NCBI GenBank assembly: GCA_905212345.1
Contig: CAJMEC010000011.1
Span: forward strand, 1 to 46,268
DNA: 46,268 nucleotides
Source of the DNA: an uncultured Sutterella sp.
GTDB taxonomy: Bacteria; Pseudomonadota; Gammaproteobacteria; Burkholderiales; Burkholderiaceae_F
Direction: 5' to 3'
The position numbers and the translations under genes were made by a program. Under the pieces are notes generated by a model, which had not been told where the DNA came from, made no database searches, and saw only the letters and a list, made by a program, of their open reading frames with translations. This document shows, in pieces, positions 8,848-16,936 of the stretch. Numbering within the stretch: the first letter of the stretch is position 1; every line of letters begins with the position of its first letter.

Positions 8848-9334
8848 ATTTGTGTTCAACGAGTTCAATAGCTTCTTTGCCGGTTATGTGTTCGATGGCA
8901 ATATCAATGATGGCAACGTATGCAAGTTTTTGATGGGCTTCGGCTTCTCCCTCTTTTCGATAATCCGGGGCAAATTTATCAACTAGTTTTTCTAAAGCGG
9001 CGAGCTTTTCCTTGGGATCAGTAACGAATCGTGCGGTGCCAAAAACGATCACGCTACGAAAGTAACTTGTTAGCGTTTCAGGATGAATTTCTTCTTTTTC
9101 GATGACGCATAACGATACTTTGGGATTGGCTTTAAGTGCCGCAATTTTGTGGCCCATCGGAGCGCTGTGGATGTAGAGGTGCCCTTCGTCGTAGACCGGA
9201 CTGACAGGTACCGCGTACGTATATTCAGTGATGTTGTCCCGAATAGACAACACCGCATTGGTGGTTTTTCTCAAAATATCAATTGCCCGTTCCTGAGAGA
9301 TTTGTTGCAAGTGGCGACGCATGCTGGGAAACAT
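8846..9334 (-). CDS. Pyridoxamine 5'-phosphate oxidase-like FMN-binding protein (NimA-like)
   Basis: 162 residues. The split-barrel flavin-binding fold of the PNPOx-like family is suggested by MRR..QQIS...AIDIL at the start, the AVPVSPVYDEGHLYIHSA strand pair, GHKIAALKANPKVSLCV, and SVIVFGTARFV. This pattern resembles 5-nitroimidazole-reductase (Nim) proteins of anaerobes, which reduce nitro groups or act as general flavin reductases. Drug resistance is not implied by homology alone. AAGGAG precedes the ATG. It lies 11 bases after the sugE stop, so it may be co-transcribed with the exporter and under the same guanidine control. Confidence 0.8.
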   Translation of the reverse strand: MFPSMRRHLQQISQERAIDILRKTTNAVLSIRDNITEYTYAVPVSPVYDEGHLYIHSAPMGHKIAALKANPKVSLCVIEKEEIHPETLTSYFRSVIVFGTARFVTDPKEKLAALEKLVDKFAPDYRKEGEAEAHQKLAYVAIIDIAIEHITGKEAIELVEHK

Positions 9335-9345
9335 GGATATTCTCC

Positions 9346-9660
9346 TTATTGAGTGACTTTAAGACCGACAATGCCGATCAAAATCATAGATAAGAACAAA
9401 ATCCGGCAAAAACTCACCGGTTCGTTAAATAAAAGAATCCCTAAAATGACGGTACCCATAATGCCGATACCGGTCCAAACCGCATAGGCTGTTCCAATGG
9501 GGATCGTTTTGAGGGAATGAGCAAGAAGGAGAAAACTCAAAATCATCACACCAATCGCAAGGATTGAAGGGATAAGGCGTGTGAAACCGTGGGAGTATTT
9601 AAGGGCGATCGCCCAGCCGATTTCAGTTAAACCGGCAAAAAATAAAGACAGCCAGGCCAT
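9346..9660 (-). CDS. sugE: Small multidrug resistance family guanidinium exporter (SugE/Gdx)
   Basis: 104 residues with four membrane spans. MAWLSLFFAGLTEIGWAIALKYSHGF at the start, with the essential Glu at 13, and the GTAYAVWTGIGIMGT segment are the signature of the SugE/Gdx branch rather than EmrE. Gdx proteins export guanidinium in exchange for protons as antiparallel dimers in the inner membrane. A guanidine-II riboswitch directly upstream (9675-9717) supports this role independently. AAGGA lies just before the ATG, next to the second riboswitch hairpin. Confidence 0.94.
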   Translation of the reverse strand: MAWLSLFFAGLTEIGWAIALKYSHGFTRLIPSILAIGVMILSFLLLAHSLKTIPIGTAYAVWTGIGIMGTVILGILLFNEPVSFCRILFLSMILIGIVGLKVTQ

Positions 9661-9674
9661 AAGTCATTCCTTCA

Positions 9675-9717
9675 GCCGGGGCCGTCCCCAATGGTGCAAC
9701 GAGCGGTCGTCCGCTGA
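9675..9717 (-). promoter_or_regulatory. Guanidine-II (mini-ykkC) riboswitch
   Basis: Two small hairpins on the minus strand have the hallmark ACGR loops: AGCGG-ACGA-CCGCT (9702-9715) and GGGG-ACGG-CCCC (9678-9689), separated by 12 bases. The second hairpin sits immediately upstream of the sugE ribosome site. In this class guanidinium stabilises both hairpins and frees the ribosome site. The match in loop, spacing and regulated gene is strong. Confidence 0.9.
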
Positions 9718-9722
9718 GCGGT

Positions 9723-9731
9723 AGTATAACA
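9723..9731 (-). promoter_or_regulatory. Extended -10 promoter of sugE
   Basis: TGTTATACT on the minus strand is an extended -10 element (TG, one base, TATACT). Transcription would start at about 9716-9717, exactly at the first riboswitch hairpin. No clear -35 is visible, as is usual for extended -10 promoters. Confidence 0.55.
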
Positions 9732-9734
9732 AAG

Positions 9735-10031
9735 TTAGCGGTTGGGAACGTTTGCCATTTTAACCGTATTGCAGATATCCAGCGCTCGCATAGCGTTGTA
9801 GGAGCTCATCAAGTATTGCCGATACACCAATCCACAACCAACGGTGCCATTGTAAATCCCAGCTATCGCAACGCTTTTGAGATAACGGACAAGGTCTCGG
9901 AATTCTTTCGCCGATAAAGACAGCCGTTGCGCTAGGTTCGTCAGACAAGCCGGTTTGGGTCCACTAAAGGTGTGGTTCTCGCATGCTTGCATAATGCAAT
10001 GAACTTCTTCGCTTTTGAACTGAAATGGCAT
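9735..10031 (-). CDS. Small hypothetical protein, 98 residues
   Basis: Not recognised. A good ribosome site (AGAGGA, 8 bases from the ATG) and codon use support a real gene. The protein is soluble, with two Cys-containing N-terminal segments, a helical middle (LTNLAQRLSLSAKEFRDLVRYLKS, about 31-54) that could be a helix-turn-helix-like fold, then a Gly-rich segment. It is followed on the same strand by the sugE promoter and riboswitch. A function in guanidine response is not supported. It could be a small DNA-binding protein, but this is only a guess. Confidence 0.6.
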   Translation of the reverse strand: MPFQFKSEEVHCIMQACENHTFSGPKPACLTNLAQRLSLSAKEFRDLVRYLKSVAIAGIYNGTVGCGLVYRQYLMSSYNAMRALDICNTVKMANVPNR

Positions 10032-10258
10032 GGCTTTTTTCCTCTCTTTTTGTGTTTCTCAGTATCTCAAATTGCCCGGAAATACTTCTCTCAACTTGTT
10101 AGAAAATTTTTAAGCGATTCTTGGTTAACGTAATTTTATTTAATAAAATCAAATAAACATGTTATTTCTATTGAAGTGAATTTTTCAAATGTTTGAGAAA
10201 TGACACAAAGATTTGCACAAGCGCCGGCACAGAGTACCAGCGCAAGCGCAAAAGATAA

Positions 10259-11041
10259 CTATTTGGCGATTTCGTTAACAACAGCCAATGCGTTTAGTGT
10301 TCTAGGGAAACCGATATACGGCATGGCGACCATGATGGTATCAATCAGATCCTGTTTGGAGTTGCCGACAGAAAGGTTAGCGGCTGTGTGCGCTTTTAAC
10401 TGTGGCTCGCAGCCGCCCAAACACATAATGGCGGTGAAAGTGATCAGTTCTCGAGCTTTTAAGTCAAGGCCAGTGCGGGTGTAGAAATCACCGAAGCAGT
10501 AGGCGGTCAGCGCTTGTTTGCTGATGTAGGCTTGATTCTCGGGTGTTGATGCATGCATCTTGTCAATAGCGTTACCAAATATACCCTTTTGCACCGCAAG
10601 TCCTTTTTCAAAGCGTGTATTTTCATTGACCGTGCTTTGCGAGGCTGGGATTGGATTTTGTCCCAACTTTTGCAATGCGTCGTTGACTTCCAGGAGTGCA
10701 CTTTCAACCCGAGTAATACCGATGTAGGGTGCGCACTGATAAAGTGTTTCTTTGATTTCCACCACAGACATGCCGGCTTTGAGAGCTTCTTCTGTAGCCT
10801 GATGAATACGGGTTACGCCACTGATGGTTGTAAGTGTTGCCAACGTGATCATGGTGCGATTTTTTACCGACATTTGGCCCGCTTGAGGCATTTCATTTTT
10901 GAGCAAATAGTCTTCGATCGCTGAGAAGTCTGGGTCCGTCTTAGACAATTGATTTTCTTGTGCACTTGGCGTTGCGAGGGCCTCAGTGGCAAAAGCTGCG
11001 GGAATAATGGAGCTACTCATCAATAAAGTCCTTCTTTTCAT
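10259..11041 (-). CDS. Carboxymuconolactone decarboxylase-like protein with signal peptide
   Basis: 260 residues. An N-terminal export signal starting with KRR (about 1-24, ending ALATP) suggests a periplasmic protein, possibly via Tat given the twin Arg, although the full motif is not present. Two CMD/AhpD-like helical repeats follow: NRTMITLATLTTISG...HQATEEALKAGMS and ARELITFTAIMCLGGCEPQLKAHTAANLSVG. The second has a C-x3-C-x6-H pattern close to the AhpD redox motif. The enzymatic role is unknown; members act as decarboxylases or thiol peroxidase partners. Divergent from an AraC-family regulator at 11303, which probably controls it. Confidence 0.85.
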   Translation of the reverse strand: MKRRTLLMSSSIIPAAFATEALATPSAQENQLSKTDPDFSAIEDYLLKNEMPQAGQMSVKNRTMITLATLTTISGVTRIHQATEEALKAGMSVVEIKETLYQCAPYIGITRVESALLEVNDALQKLGQNPIPASQSTVNENTRFEKGLAVQKGIFGNAIDKMHASTPENQAYISKQALTAYCFGDFYTRTGLDLKARELITFTAIMCLGGCEPQLKAHTAANLSVGNSKQDLIDTIMVAMPYIGFPRTLNALAVVNEIAK

Positions 11042-11276
11042 TCGTTTTCTCCCTGTTAGGATGTTATGCGTAAAGTCTAAAAATTAGGACTTGACAGAAC
11101 CTCTACAAAAAGAGCTAATTTTTGCCTAAATGTGAAAAAGCATTTTTTAAAAATAAATTGGGCAAAGAGGGTTTTGATCAATAATTCACTTGGAAATGAT
11201 GTAAAAAACTGTAATTTGAGAGGATTAGGCAAAAAGGTGAGCAATTTTGTCTTGTTTGGAAAAACAATTCTTGCCA

Positions 11277-11304
11277 ATAATAGACACTAATGAGGTGTCA
11301 TTAT
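11277..11304 (+). promoter_or_regulatory. Inverted repeat covering the araC-type ribosome site and start
   Basis: ATAAT-A-GACAC and GTGTC-ATTAT form a 10-bp imperfect hairpin with a 7-base loop. The GAGG ribosome site and the first bases of the start codon lie inside it. It could be an operator for the regulator or an RNA hairpin that limits its translation. Sequence evidence only. Confidence 0.4.
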
Positions 11305-12232
11305 GCAAAGTGAAAGATTAGAGAAAATGAATGAAGAGCTCAGAGCTATTACGCTTGAGCACACGCCGGAACTTGGAACCTTTCCCACGACTATTCCGGG
11401 GTTAAGTCTATCCAGGCGTGAACAGGGTAATTGCGAAGGAGCCAGCATTTATTCAACGAGTTTGGCTTTTATCGTTGATGGGCAAAAGCGTTCCGTCATT
11501 GGCGATAAAGAATATGTCTATGGGAAAAATCACTGTTTGGTGGTAGGGGTGGATGTCCCGGCAACGTTTTGCACAATTGGTGCCACTCACGACCATCCGT
11601 TCTTGTCCCTTGCGGTGGAAATTGACCGTTCAGTTTTATCCGATCTCATTATGCAATTGGAAGAAATTCACGGTTTACCTGAAAAAACAGTCAATGAAGC
11701 ACTTTGTGTAGGACAAGTGGACGATGATGTTTGGGAAGCAGTGTTGCGCTTGATGCGGCTATTGAACAAACCAGTTGAAGCCAAGGTGTTGGCTCCGATG
11801 ATTATTCGGGAAATTTATTTCCGCGTTCTGCAAAGTCCGTTGGGTACGAGTCTTCGAGAATTTAATGCTAAGCAGGGTGCCAGCGCGCAGATTGCTAAGG
11901 CTATCGCTTGGCTTCGTGAAAATTACGCCTCACCTTTAAGTGTCTCGGAATTGGCTGATAACGTGCATATGGGTGTTTCGACCTTCCACCGCCATTTCAA
12001 AGAAGTCACCTGTATGACACCGCTTCAATTTCATAAGAGTTTGCGTTTGCACGAGGCCAAGCGACTAATGTTGACTCAGAAAATGGACGCCACCACAGCT
12101 TGCTACGCAGTGGGATACGAAAGTCCCAGTCAATTTAATCGGGAATATAAACGACAGTTCGGCCTTCCGCCCTATAGAGATATTAAACAGCAACGGGGCT
12201 TAGGAAGAGGATCATTAATGTCAATACAATAG
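11303..12232 (+). CDS. AraC-family transcriptional regulator
   Basis: 309 residues. The N-terminal part (about 25-180) matches the AraC_N (cupin-like) domain, with the segment LSLSRREQGNCEGASIYSTSLAFIVDGQKR. The C-terminal part carries the two helix-turn-helix motifs (LSVSELADNVHMGVSTFHRHFKEVT at about 212-236 and the YAVGYESPSQFNREYKRQFG region near 274-293). This is the YqhC-like subgroup. It is divergent from the CMD-like gene, with 261 bases between, and probably activates it in response to an electrophile or small molecule (inference). The ATG is preceded by GAGG within an inverted repeat. Confidence 0.92.
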   Translation: MQSERLEKMNEELRAITLEHTPELGTFPTTIPGLSLSRREQGNCEGASIYSTSLAFIVDGQKRSVIGDKEYVYGKNHCLVVGVDVPATFCTIGATHDHPFLSLAVEIDRSVLSDLIMQLEEIHGLPEKTVNEALCVGQVDDDVWEAVLRLMRLLNKPVEAKVLAPMIIREIYFRVLQSPLGTSLREFNAKQGASAQIAKAIAWLRENYASPLSVSELADNVHMGVSTFHRHFKEVTCMTPLQFHKSLRLHEAKRLMLTQKMDATTACYAVGYESPSQFNREYKRQFGLPPYRDIKQQRGLGRGSLMSIQ

Positions 12233-12242
12233 TTCAGTACTT

Positions 12243-12280
12243 TTGACTTCAGGCGGCTAAAATAGCCCGTCTGAAGTCAA
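12243..12280. repeat. Long inverted repeat between araC-type and phosphoesterase genes
   Basis: TTGACTTCAG and CTGAAGTCAA pair perfectly and the pairing continues inward (GGCTA/TAGCC) to about 17 pairs with one bulge. No T run follows on the plus strand, so it is either a terminator of an unusual type or an mRNA stabiliser upstream of the next gene. Confidence 0.55.
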
Positions 12281-12298
12281 TGATAGGAAGGATCTTTC

Positions 12299-13450
12299 GT
12301 GATTAGTGTTTTAATGATTATTTCACTGGTTTTGGTGGCCTACGTTTTTCTAAGTTATGTGCTGCCATTTAAAGCTTCTTGGAAGGTCAAGTTAGGCCTG
12401 ACAGTCTTTTTTCTCGCCATTAGTCAGAAATTTTCCTATTACTACTATTTTGGCGGACACATGTTTAATCCCCAACTTACAGAGACAACACTGATTGTTT
12501 GGGAGTCGCTTTTTAACATTTTGTTGGTCTTAGTACCTTTGTTAGTGGTCAAAGATCTTCTTTTTGTATTGGTGACTGTTGTTAATAAGGCAACCGGTTC
12601 CCATGTGCCTTGGCCATTAAAAGAAGCAAAAAATCGTTGGCTTCTTTTAATTTTTTCAGTTGCCGCCGCCATATCTGGTACTCACTATGCTTTGACGGTG
12701 CCTACAGTTCATCGCGTGGAAATTACACTGGATCGTCTCGCTCCTGAATTTGATGGATATCGAATCGTGCAGATGGCTGACTTGCACGTTGGACAACTTT
12801 TAAAACGTCCGTGGCTGGAGGCTGTGATTGATACCGCCAACGAATTGGATGCCGATGCAGTGGTGCTGGTTGGGGATATGATTGAGGGCACTGAAGCTTC
12901 TTTGGCTCAAGAGGTACAGGCCTACGGCAGGATTAAATCCAAAGATGGAGTCTATGCTGTAACGGGAAATCATGAGTGGCATCATGGGGCGGCTGCATGG
13001 GTGAGATTTTTCGAGGATAACGGTGTAACGATGCTTGAAAATCGTCACCACGTTATTACTCGGGGTAGTGCTCAATTGGTTTTGGCAGGAACCACTGACC
13101 GCTCTGCGGTGCGTTACGGAGCCACGGGGCCTGATTTAAAGAAGGCTCTGCAGGGAGCTCCGGATACGGCGACCATTTTGCTTGCTCACCAACCAAAAGG
13201 AGCTAAAACTTTGGAAGGCGTGGATTTACAGCTTTCCGGACATACGCACGGTGGTCTTTATGCCTTGATGCAGCCTGTTGTCGCTTTTTTTAACGATGGT
13301 TTTGTCTCCGGTCTCTATCAAGCCAGTAAAACAACGCAACTTTATGTTTCTCCGGGAACCGGTCTTTGGACTGGAATGGCGCTTCGCGTCATGGATCCCT
13401 CAGAGATAACAGAAATTGTTTTAAGGTCAAGACCCGAACCTAGAAAGTAG
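12299..13450 (+). CDS. Membrane-anchored metallophosphoesterase (YkuE-like)
   Basis: 383 residues. Four N-terminal membrane spans (about 1-145) are followed by a calcineurin-type phosphoesterase domain with all metal motifs: MADLHVG (DxH), LVGDMIEG (GD), VTGNHEWHH (GNHE), LLAHQPKG and LSGHTHGG (GHxH). The family contains phosphatases and lipid pyrophosphatases; the substrate is unknown. The start is GTG, preceded by AGGAAGGA at proper spacing. The spans fit the YkuE/YaeI-like group facing the cytoplasm or periplasm; topology cannot be fixed by eye. It ends at a strong terminator. Confidence 0.9.
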   Translation: MISVLMIISLVLVAYVFLSYVLPFKASWKVKLGLTVFFLAISQKFSYYYYFGGHMFNPQLTETTLIVWESLFNILLVLVPLLVVKDLLFVLVTVVNKATGSHVPWPLKEAKNRWLLLIFSVAAAISGTHYALTVPTVHRVEITLDRLAPEFDGYRIVQMADLHVGQLLKRPWLEAVIDTANELDADAVVLVGDMIEGTEASLAQEVQAYGRIKSKDGVYAVTGNHEWHHGAAAWVRFFEDNGVTMLENRHHVITRGSAQLVLAGTTDRSAVRYGATGPDLKKALQGAPDTATILLAHQPKGAKTLEGVDLQLSGHTHGGLYALMQPVVAFFNDGFVSGLYQASKTTQLYVSPGTGLWTGMALRVMDPSEITEIVLRSRPEPRK

Positions 13451-13465
13451 AAGCGCTTAAGCTGG

Positions 13466-13492
13466 GGCGGTTCAATAGCGAACCGCCTTTTT
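13466..13492 (+). terminator. Terminator after the metallophosphoesterase
   Basis: GGCGGTTC and GAACCGCC form an 8-bp hairpin with a 6-base loop followed by five T. It touches the stop codon of the convergent helicase gene. Confidence 0.9.
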
Positions 13493-15618
13493 CAATGGTT
13501 TCGCTTTAGCGGTACCTTGAATTGAATATTGCGTTCCGTTTTTAATTGATCAAATTGGATTTTGTAGGACTGTGTTTTTGTTTCCACACCCGTAATGGTT
13601 CCGGAACCGAATATCGGGTGTAAAACACGATCTCCATATTGAAACAATTGAATCATGTTGGGGTGGGCTATTCGATTGACTCGCCCCTCAAAGCTTGCCG
13701 GTAATTCACGGACATAGATTAAATTTTCACGGCCAGCATCAAAAATGAATCGAGAAGGAAGTTTGAAAACGTTGTCATTGGAAAAACCCTCGCTGTCGCT
13801 TAAATACAGGCCTTTGATAGCACGGGTCATGGCAACATAGGCAATTCGTCTTTCTTCATCCATTTCCTCAGGTGTGGAAATTTTTCTAGAGGGGAAAACA
13901 CCTTCATTGAGTCCGCAAATAAAGACGTAAGGGAATTCCACGCCTTTTGCGGAGTGAATCGTCATAACTTTAACGGCTTCTTGCTTTTCCCTTTGATCTA
14001 AATTACTAAGTAGGGCGGCCTTATTTAGAAACTCCTCAAGTGTCGCGTCGGGATCCTGCCCTTCTTCTTCAATGGCTCGTTTGAGTTCGGCTACGTTATC
14101 CAAACGTTCTTGGTCAGACTGAAGTCTTAAATAGTTTTCATAGCCACTCATATCAAGAATTTTCTGTAAAACAGAACCTAGCGGTAAGGTGTGGCTGTCT
14201 TTTTTTACCGATTCAATGGCATAGACATATTGTTTGGCGCCGGTTGTTCGGAATAAATCCTGCTCTACAGTCTTCTTTAAAGCCTCGTAGAGAGAACAAT
14301 GTTCTGTCTCTGCCACAGTCTTTAGAAATTCGAGTTTTTTCTTGCCGATTTTTCTAGCTGGAGTATTGATCGTTCGCAGCAAGGCAATATCATCGGCAGT
14401 CGTTAGCATGCGCAAGTAAGAGATACAGTCTTTAATTTCTGCTCGAGCATAGAATTCGATTCCGCTATAAATTTTGTAAGGAACGCTGTTTTTAACAAAG
14501 CTTTCTTCAATTGACCGACTCAAGAAATGAGAACGATATAAAACAGCAATTTGATCATATCGATTGCCGGCATTGATTAACTTTTTTATTTCTTGGCAAA
14601 TCCAATCGGCTTCTTCTTTTTCACTTTGTGCATGAAAAAAGAGAGGCTTAGGCCCATTTGGCTTAGTGGCCTGCAATATCTTGGGATAGCGAATAACATT
14701 TTTCTGAATTAGCGTGTCTGCAGCCTTTAAAATTTCCGGGCTTGAGCGGTAATTTGTTTGCAGAACTATGGTTTGAGCATCCGGATATTGTTTATCGAAA
14801 TCCAGAAAGAGCTTGACGTGAGCGTTTCTCCACGTGTAAATCGTTTGATCAGGATCGCCGACAATAAAAAGATTATGGTGTTTGCCTGAAAGCATTTGAG
14901 CGATGGAATATTGCTTGGCGCTGACGTCTTGGAATTCATCAACCATGACATACTGCATGCGGTCTTGCCATTTTTGAAGAATGTCAGGATAGTGTTTAAG
15001 AATATAGGCGGTGAAATTGATTAAATCGTTAAAGTCACAGGCATAGTTTTTCTTTTGCTCATAGAGATAGCGCAAAAATATGCCGTCATTAACATCAGTT
15101 GCTGATTGAATTCGCTTTTCAAGTTCGGAGTTACTCAATGTAAAGATTTCATCAATGTAACTGCCGGCGGTGAGTTTTCTAGCTTCCAGTACTTCGTCAA
15201 TTTTCTGTTTAATCGTTGCCTCTTTGAGCGTTAAACCCATTTCTTCAAAAATTTTTAATAACAACAATCGTTGATCTTCTACATCCAAAATGATGAAATT
15301 CTTCGGATAATGCAGAACATGAATTTCTTCTTTCAAAAATTGAACACAGAAAGCATGAAGCGTGCAGATATAGCCCAAATCTAAGTCGCCTAACCATTGA
15401 CGAATGCGTTGCTTCATTTCATTGGCGGCTTTGTTGGTAAAAGTGACACACAAAATATTTTTAGCAGATACACCTAATGTTTCTGTGATGTAGCAGTAGC
15501 GGGCAGTCAGAGCCCGTGTTTTACCGGTGCCGGGGCCTGCTAACACACGAACATACCCTTCAGTGGACATAACCGCTTTTTGTTGTTCAGGATTTAATCC
15601 ACTCAACCACGCATGCAT
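13492..15618 (-). CDS. uvrD: ATP-dependent 3'-5' DNA helicase, UvrD/PcrA type
   Basis: 708 residues, superfamily 1A. Visible motifs: Q-motif LNPEQQKAV, Walker A GPGTGKT (28-34), motif Ia VTFTNKAANEM, Walker B VMVDEFQD, GDPDQTIYTWRNA, QTNYRSS, VKVMTIHSAKGVEFPYVF, and EERRIAYVAMTRA. The C-terminal region (GDRVLHPIFGSGTITGVE) is the Tudor-like RNA-polymerase-interacting segment of PcrA/UvrD. It works in excision and mismatch repair and in removing stalled polymerase or RecA. It is closer in feel to PcrA/YjcD-type proteins than to E. coli UvrD, so a second paralogue elsewhere is possible. mnmA follows upstream on the same strand. Confidence 0.92.
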   Translation of the reverse strand: MHAWLSGLNPEQQKAVMSTEGYVRVLAGPGTGKTRALTARYCYITETLGVSAKNILCVTFTNKAANEMKQRIRQWLGDLDLGYICTLHAFCVQFLKEEIHVLHYPKNFIILDVEDQRLLLLKIFEEMGLTLKEATIKQKIDEVLEARKLTAGSYIDEIFTLSNSELEKRIQSATDVNDGIFLRYLYEQKKNYACDFNDLINFTAYILKHYPDILQKWQDRMQYVMVDEFQDVSAKQYSIAQMLSGKHHNLFIVGDPDQTIYTWRNAHVKLFLDFDKQYPDAQTIVLQTNYRSSPEILKAADTLIQKNVIRYPKILQATKPNGPKPLFFHAQSEKEEADWICQEIKKLINAGNRYDQIAVLYRSHFLSRSIEESFVKNSVPYKIYSGIEFYARAEIKDCISYLRMLTTADDIALLRTINTPARKIGKKKLEFLKTVAETEHCSLYEALKKTVEQDLFRTTGAKQYVYAIESVKKDSHTLPLGSVLQKILDMSGYENYLRLQSDQERLDNVAELKRAIEEEGQDPDATLEEFLNKAALLSNLDQREKQEAVKVMTIHSAKGVEFPYVFICGLNEGVFPSRKISTPEEMDEERRIAYVAMTRAIKGLYLSDSEGFSNDNVFKLPSRFIFDAGRENLIYVRELPASFEGRVNRIAHPNMIQLFQYGDRVLHPIFGSGTITGVETKTQSYKIQFDQLKTERNIQFKVPLKRNH

Positions 15619-15663
15619 TTTTGCACCTGAAAATTAAGCCTAAACACCAAGAGTATAAAACAC

Positions 15664-15702
15664 GATTCCTCCAACTTTTTGGCTTTGAAAGTTGGAGGAA
15701 TC
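15664..15702 (-). terminator. Strong hairpin terminator downstream of mnmA
   Basis: A perfect 15-bp stem (GATTCCTCCAACTTT with its complement) and 9-base loop lie between mnmA and the helicase gene. On the minus strand it is followed by GTGTTTTAT. It probably separates the two genes' transcription. Confidence 0.75.
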
Positions 15703-15729
15703 TGTGAGGATAAAGGATGTTGAGAGGAC

Positions 15730-16821
15730 CTAGTGTTGATCGATTACATCGATGAAGCCACCACCAAGACAAACCTCGCCGTCATAAATGACCGCACTTT
15801 GCCCAGGGGTGACGGCCCATTGGGGTTCATCAAAGCTCAGAGTAAACGCATTTTCTGAGATTTTGCTGACTGTGCAATTACCATCTTTTTGGCGATAGCG
15901 AGTTTTCACAGTAAGTTGACTGCCTTCAATAGGGGCAGTCCCGCTAACCCAGCTAGGCATCACTGCTGTTAAGTGATGGCTCAAAAGCCAAGGATGATCA
16001 TGACCTTGAGCAATCCAAAGTGTATTGGTTGCCATGTCTTTTTTAGCGACAAACCAAGGTTCTCCGTTGCCCTCACGACTACCGCCGACACCGATTCCCT
16101 TGCGCTGTCCCAAAGTGTAGAAAGCCAGGCCCATGTGTTCTCCGACCACACGGCCATCAGTTGTTTTCATGGGGCCCGGGTGTGTCGGTAAGTAACGGTT
16201 TAGAAATTCCCGGAACGGCCGCTCACCGATAAAACAAATGCCGGTAGAGTCTTTCTTTTTGGCATTGGGCAATCCAATTTCTTCTGCGATACGGCGCACC
16301 TCTGTTTTGCGCAATTCCCCCACGGGGAAAATCACTTTAGAAATTTGTTCTTGAGTGAGACGATGCAGAAAATAACTTTGATCTTTCGTTTCGTCTAAAC
16401 CACGCAGAAGCTGTGTTTTTCCATCAGTTGTCAGACGAGTTCTGGCATAGTGACCGGTGGCAATACACTCGGCCCCCATATTCATCGCATAATCAAGGAA
16501 AGCTCTGAATTTAATTTCCGCGTTACAAAGCACATCCGGGTTCGGTGTGCGTCCTGCCGAATATTCTCGCAGGAAATCAGCAAACACCCGTTCTTTGTAT
16601 TCTTTGGCGAAATTGACGGCTTCAATATCAATGCCGATCACATCCGCTACGCTTGTGGCATCGATGAAATCCTGGCGTGAAGAACAATATTCACTGTCAT
16701 CGTCATCTTCCCAGTTTTTCATGAAAAGACCAATCACATCGTAGCCTTGTTTTTTCAATAAATAAGCGGAAACAGAAGAGTCAACGCCGCCGGATAGACC
16801 GACCACAACACGCTTTCCCAT
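15730..16821 (-). CDS. mnmA: tRNA-specific 2-thiouridylase MnmA
   Basis: 363 residues from the chosen start MGKRVVVGLSGGVDSS. The PP-loop SGGVDSS (10-16) activates U34; the catalytic Cys lies in NPDVLCNAEIKF and the partner Cys in DSTGICFIGE; the GHYARTRL and TLGQRKGIGVGG motifs are present. It makes s2U34 in tRNA-Lys, Glu and Gln. An in-frame upstream start at 16908 would add a 29-residue hydrophobic stretch not seen in the family; AGGA lies 9 bases before the chosen ATG. Divergent from the nitronate monooxygenase gene. Confidence 0.97.
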   Translation of the reverse strand: MGKRVVVGLSGGVDSSVSAYLLKKQGYDVIGLFMKNWEDDDDSEYCSSRQDFIDATSVADVIGIDIEAVNFAKEYKERVFADFLREYSAGRTPNPDVLCNAEIKFRAFLDYAMNMGAECIATGHYARTRLTTDGKTQLLRGLDETKDQSYFLHRLTQEQISKVIFPVGELRKTEVRRIAEEIGLPNAKKKDSTGICFIGERPFREFLNRYLPTHPGPMKTTDGRVVGEHMGLAFYTLGQRKGIGVGGSREGNGEPWFVAKKDMATNTLWIAQGHDHPWLLSHHLTAVMPSWVSGTAPIEGSQLTVKTRYRQKDGNCTVSKISENAFTLSFDEPQWAVTPGQSAVIYDGEVCLGGGFIDVIDQH

Positions 16822-16936
16822 GCCGATAAATCCTAAAAAATGAATTGCGATGAGTGCAATTATAGGTTGCGATGGCAACCTGTAAAATACAGAAGTTAAT
16901 TTTGGCAATGCACACGTAGTTTTTTAGGATTTTTTG

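Noticed and set aside
10200..10484. 94-codon plus-strand frame
   Set aside because: Mostly antisense to the CMD-like gene, which has a signal peptide and family motifs; no good ribosome site.
9735..13450. Genomic island around the AraC/CMD pair
   Set aside because: No integrase, attachment repeats or tRNA border; codon use looks like the neighbours.
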